DNA from: Modestobacter sp.
GTDB lineage: Bacteria; Actinomycetota; Actinomycetes; Mycobacteriales; Geodermatophilaceae
Assembly (NCBI GenBank): GCA_025966175.1
Contig: JAOPVN010000266.1
Span: 1 to 23,815, forward strand
Length of the DNA: 23,815 bases
Direction: 5' to 3'
In this document: piece by piece, positions 21,956-23,815 of the stretch
How positions within the stretch are numbered: the stretch's first letter is position 1
Layout: each line of letters begins with the position of its first letter
Translations under genes and position numbers: made by a program
Notes under the pieces: model-generated
Database searches by the model: none
Told to the model about the DNA's origin: nothing
The model's input: the letters and a program-made list of their open reading frames with translations, nothing else

Positions 21956-23296
21956 TCAGTGCGCGGCTCCCTCGGTCACGAGTGCGCCGCCGTGCCGGTC
22001 GGTGCGGAGGTCGAACAACGCGTAGCCGGCCACCGCTGCCAGGCAGATCGCGGGGACGATGAAGGCGGGCGCCGCGCCCACCGTGTCCATGACCTTGCCG
22101 TGCACCATGGGCAGCAGGGCTCCCCCGAGGATCGCCATGACCAGGCCGGCAGCCCCGAACTTCGTGTCCGGGCCCAGCCCCCGCAGCGCGACGCCGTAGA
22201 TGGTCGGGAACATCAGCGACAGCGACAGCGAGATCCCGACGACGGCGAGCAACCCGATCAGGTTCGGCGAGAAGACCGCGACGAGGGCGAGCACCACCCC
22301 CAGCGCGCCCATGGCGAACAGCAGCTTCGTCGGGCGGACGATGCCGAGCAGGTAGGTCATCACGAAGCGCGCGATGAGGAAGAGGATCAGGCTGGCCTGC
22401 AGGAACCAGCCCGACCTCGCGGTCGACACGTGCACGACGTCCTGGGCGTACTGGATGGTGAAGGTCCAGGTACAGACCTGTGCACCGACGTTGAGGAACT
22501 GGGCGACCACGCCGTAGCGGTAGTGGCGGTTGTGCCAGAGGCGGCCGAGGACCCCGCTCCCCCGCTCCTCCAGTCCGAAGTGGGCGTGCTCGTCCGGCGT
22601 GGTGATCTTGCGGAAGGCGATGAGCAGCCAGATCAGCAACAGGGCGCAGGCGATGCCGGTGTAGGGCCCGAGCACCAGGGAGAGGTCCTGCTCCTGGCTC
22701 TGCTGCAGCTGTTGGGCCGTCATGGAGGCCTTCTCGGACTCCGGCGTGATGTTCGGCAGGATCAGCACGGCGCCGAGCAGGACACCGATGTTGGCGCCGA
22801 CCGGGTTGAAGGCCTGCGCCAGGTTCAGCCGTTGGGTCGCGCTGATCTCGGGACCCATCGCGATCACGAAGGGGTTGGCCGAGGTCTCCAGGATGGACAG
22901 CCCGGCCGCCAGCACGAACAACGCCAGCAGGAAGAAGCCGTAGGCAAGCAGCCGGCTGGCGGGGATGAACAGCAGCCCACCGATCGTCGCCAGCCCCAGA
23001 CCGGTGAGCACGCCGGCCTTGTAGCCGTACCGCTTGTTGATCAGTGCGGCCGGGATGGCGAGGGAGAAGTACGCGCCGTAGTAGGCGAACTGCACCAGTG
23101 CGGACTGGAAGTTCGACATCGCGAAGATGTGCCGGAACACACCGACCAGGACGTCGGTGAGGTTGGCCGCCGAACCCCAGGCCGCGAAACACGCGACGAG
23201 CAGGATGAACGGCACGGTGAAACCTGGATAGACCAGGCCCACCCGCTGCGAGGCCGGCCCCTCGGGTCGGCTCTGGATGACGGTCGGTCGGCCCAC
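21956..23296 (-). CDS. MFS sugar transporter, FucP-like
   Basis: This 446-aa membrane protein has about 12 hydrophobic segments, starting with VPFILLVACFAAWGSAANLT. It has the pattern of the FucP/GluP (L-fucose, glucose/galactose:H+ symporter) family: an Asn/Asp-containing first helix, the loop FAYYGAYFSLAIPAALINKR YGYKAG (TM2-3), and SANPFVIAMGP with NLAQAFNPVGANIG in TM4-5. Later helices include FNVG-like AQFLNVGAQVCTWTF and SLMFPTIYGVALRGLG. It would import a monosaccharide with protons; the sugar is not identifiable. GTG 23296 has AGGAG 8-9 nt upstream; the extended frame to 23467 covers regulatory DNA. A CRP/GlxR-like site lies 45-61 nt before the start. Confidence 0.88.
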   Translation of the reverse strand: MGRPTVIQSRPEGPASQRVGLVYPGFTVPFILLVACFAAWGSAANLTDVLVGVFRHIFAMSNFQSALVQFAYYGAYFSLAIPAALINKRYGYKAGVLTGLGLATIGGLLFIPASRLLAYGFFLLALFVLAAGLSILETSANPFVIAMGPEISATQRLNLAQAFNPVGANIGVLLGAVLILPNITPESEKASMTAQQLQQSQEQDLSLVLGPYTGIACALLLIWLLIAFRKITTPDEHAHFGLEERGSGVLGRLWHNRHYRYGVVAQFLNVGAQVCTWTFTIQYAQDVVHVSTARSGWFLQASLILFLIARFVMTYLLGIVRPTKLLFAMGALGVVLALVAVFSPNLIGLLAVVGISLSLSLMFPTIYGVALRGLGPDTKFGAAGLVMAILGGALLPMVHGKVMDTVGAAPAFIVPAICLAAVAGYALFDLRTDRHGGALVTEGAAH

Positions 23297-23341
23297 GGCA
23301 ACCACTCCTCGCGCACGCGCGACTGGACGCCCCCGTGAGTC

Positions 23342-23357
23342 TGTGACGTCGGTCACA
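23342..23357. promoter_or_regulatory. CRP/GlxR-type operator
   Basis: TGTGACGTCGGTCACA contains TGTGA-N6-TCACA, the consensus of cAMP-receptor-family (CRP, actinobacterial GlxR) regulators, with both half-sites perfect. It is upstream of the FucP-like sugar transporter. A weak -10-like TACGCT lies at 23375-23370 on the minus strand; if that is used, the site would lie just downstream of the transcription start. Confidence 0.6.
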
Positions 23358-23471
23358 GCCACCGCGATGAGCGTAGCCGCCGGTCGCGGCAGGTTCCACA
23401 GCGGGCGCTCCGCCGTGACCGGTGGGCGTGCTCGGCCGTCCGGTCGCGGCAGACCGTTCGGCGTCACGGAA

Positions 23472-23505
23472 CCCGGCCGTCCGGGAGCCGCCGAAGCCGC
23501 GGCTC
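23472..23505 (-). terminator. Tandem GC hairpins after the ABM gene
   Basis: Right after the stop at 23511 two stem-loops follow: GAGCCGC/GCGGCTC with a 7-nt loop (23485-23505) and CCCGG/CCGGG (23472-23485). There is no T run, as is common for actinobacterial terminators. It suggests that the ABM gene is a separate transcript from the MFS gene. Confidence 0.45.
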
Positions 23506-23510
23506 TGCGG

Positions 23511-23813
23511 CTACTTCTCGTCGAAGAGGCGCAGCTGGGACGGTTCCCGGAGCAGGCCCTCGAGGATGCGGTTGCCCTCGATGTTGTAGGGCTGCTTCAT
23601 GTGCTCGTCCCACGCGGCGCGGGAGCGGAACATCTCCAGCATCACCCAGCTGTCCGGGTCGTCCTGCGGTTGGACGAGGTGCATGAACACGCACCCGGGT
23701 TCGTTCAGGGTGTTCCGGCGCATGGACTGCAGTTGCGCCTCGGCCTCCACCATCCGCTCCTTGTGCGGCTTGATGGTGACCACGAGGAAGAGGGGGCGGT
23801 CCTGTTCGCTCAT
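23511..23813 (-). CDS. ABM-domain protein (putative monooxygenase)
   Basis: This 100-aa protein has the ABM ferredoxin-like pattern: PLFLVVTIKPHKERMVEAEA, NEPGCVFMHLVQPQDDPDSW, VMLEMFRSRAAWDEHMKQP and EGLLREPSQLRLFDEK. The 'W-x2-H' near residue 68 is where the family's EHxxxxHF region lies. Members are small dimeric proteins that oxidise quinols or bind metabolites; the substrate is unknown. The ATG ends two nt from the right window edge, so the ribosome binding site and promoter are not visible and a longer start cannot be excluded. It is followed by terminator-like hairpins and the operator of the MFS gene. It is not closely similar to the ABM protein at 4833-5126. Confidence 0.82.
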   Translation of the reverse strand: MSEQDRPLFLVVTIKPHKERMVEAEAQLQSMRRNTLNEPGCVFMHLVQPQDDPDSWVMLEMFRSRAAWDEHMKQPYNIEGNRILEGLLREPSQLRLFDEK

Positions 23814-23815
23814 GC

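Noticed and set aside
20813..23338. An 841-aa plus-strand ORF
   Set aside because: It is antisense to the kinase and MFS genes and consists of Arg/Asp/Gln-rich sequence with no motif.

Overview
The window is very GC-rich, has dense codon use in G/C at third positions, frequent GTG starts and AGGAG-type ribosome binding sites. With FCD-type GntR, GH65/OtsB and DUF2267 genes this points to a high-GC actinobacterium, plausibly Geodermatophilaceae-like; the genus is inferred, not proven. No rRNA, tRNA, CRISPR array, phage gene or intact IS element was seen.

Left part (1-10719), catabolic genes. At the left edge, minus-strand genes for a TPP-dependent enzyme (cut by the window edge) and a cyclase/formamidase-family hydrolase overlap at ATGA. 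Next come an SMP-30-like beta-propeller gene and, on the plus strand, a DUF2267 gene whose upstream repeat looks split by the SMP-30 gene. A five-gene minus-strand operon (8846 down to 3255) follows. It encodes a phosphohistidine-domain subunit, a separate ATP-binding PPDK_N subunit, an FAH-family enzyme, an ABM/quinol-monooxygenase-like protein and a succinate-semialdehyde-type dehydrogenase. A GntR/FCD regulator is divergent to it, followed by an unusual metallo-beta-lactamase-fold hydrolase. ATCGAT-cored sites lie at both promoters of the divergent region. The simplest reading is an inducible pathway in which a split phosphotransferase (same domain set as rifampicin phosphotransferase or phenylphosphate synthase) activates an unknown alcohol or phenol that is then oxidised and cleaved.

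Middle part (10750-15588), looser gene content. It holds a secreted aldose 1-epimerase with a clear promoter, a 47-aa protein with a strong ribosome binding site, an unrecognised 178-aa protein and an exported M15-like peptidase with its own promoter. A decayed zone follows with a GH15 glucoamylase C-terminal fragment, GC-rich tandem repeats, an AraC C-terminal fragment, a possible small membrane protein and a frameshifted DUF1905 gene.

Right part (15562-23813), sugar metabolism on the minus strand. It encodes an ABM-domain protein with its own terminator-like hairpins, a FucP-like MFS sugar transporter behind a TGTGA-N6-TCACA (CRP/GlxR-type) site, a PfkB-family sugar kinase, a beta-phosphoglucomutase/GH65 phosphorylase fusion, trehalose-6-phosphate phosphatase and an epoxide-hydrolase-like alpha/beta hydrolase. 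Uptake, phosphorolysis of an alpha-glucoside, conversion of beta-glucose-1-phosphate and trehalose turnover would fit together. The phosphorylase reading frame is interrupted by one in-frame TGA at a normally conserved glycine, although the downstream codons remain well conserved.
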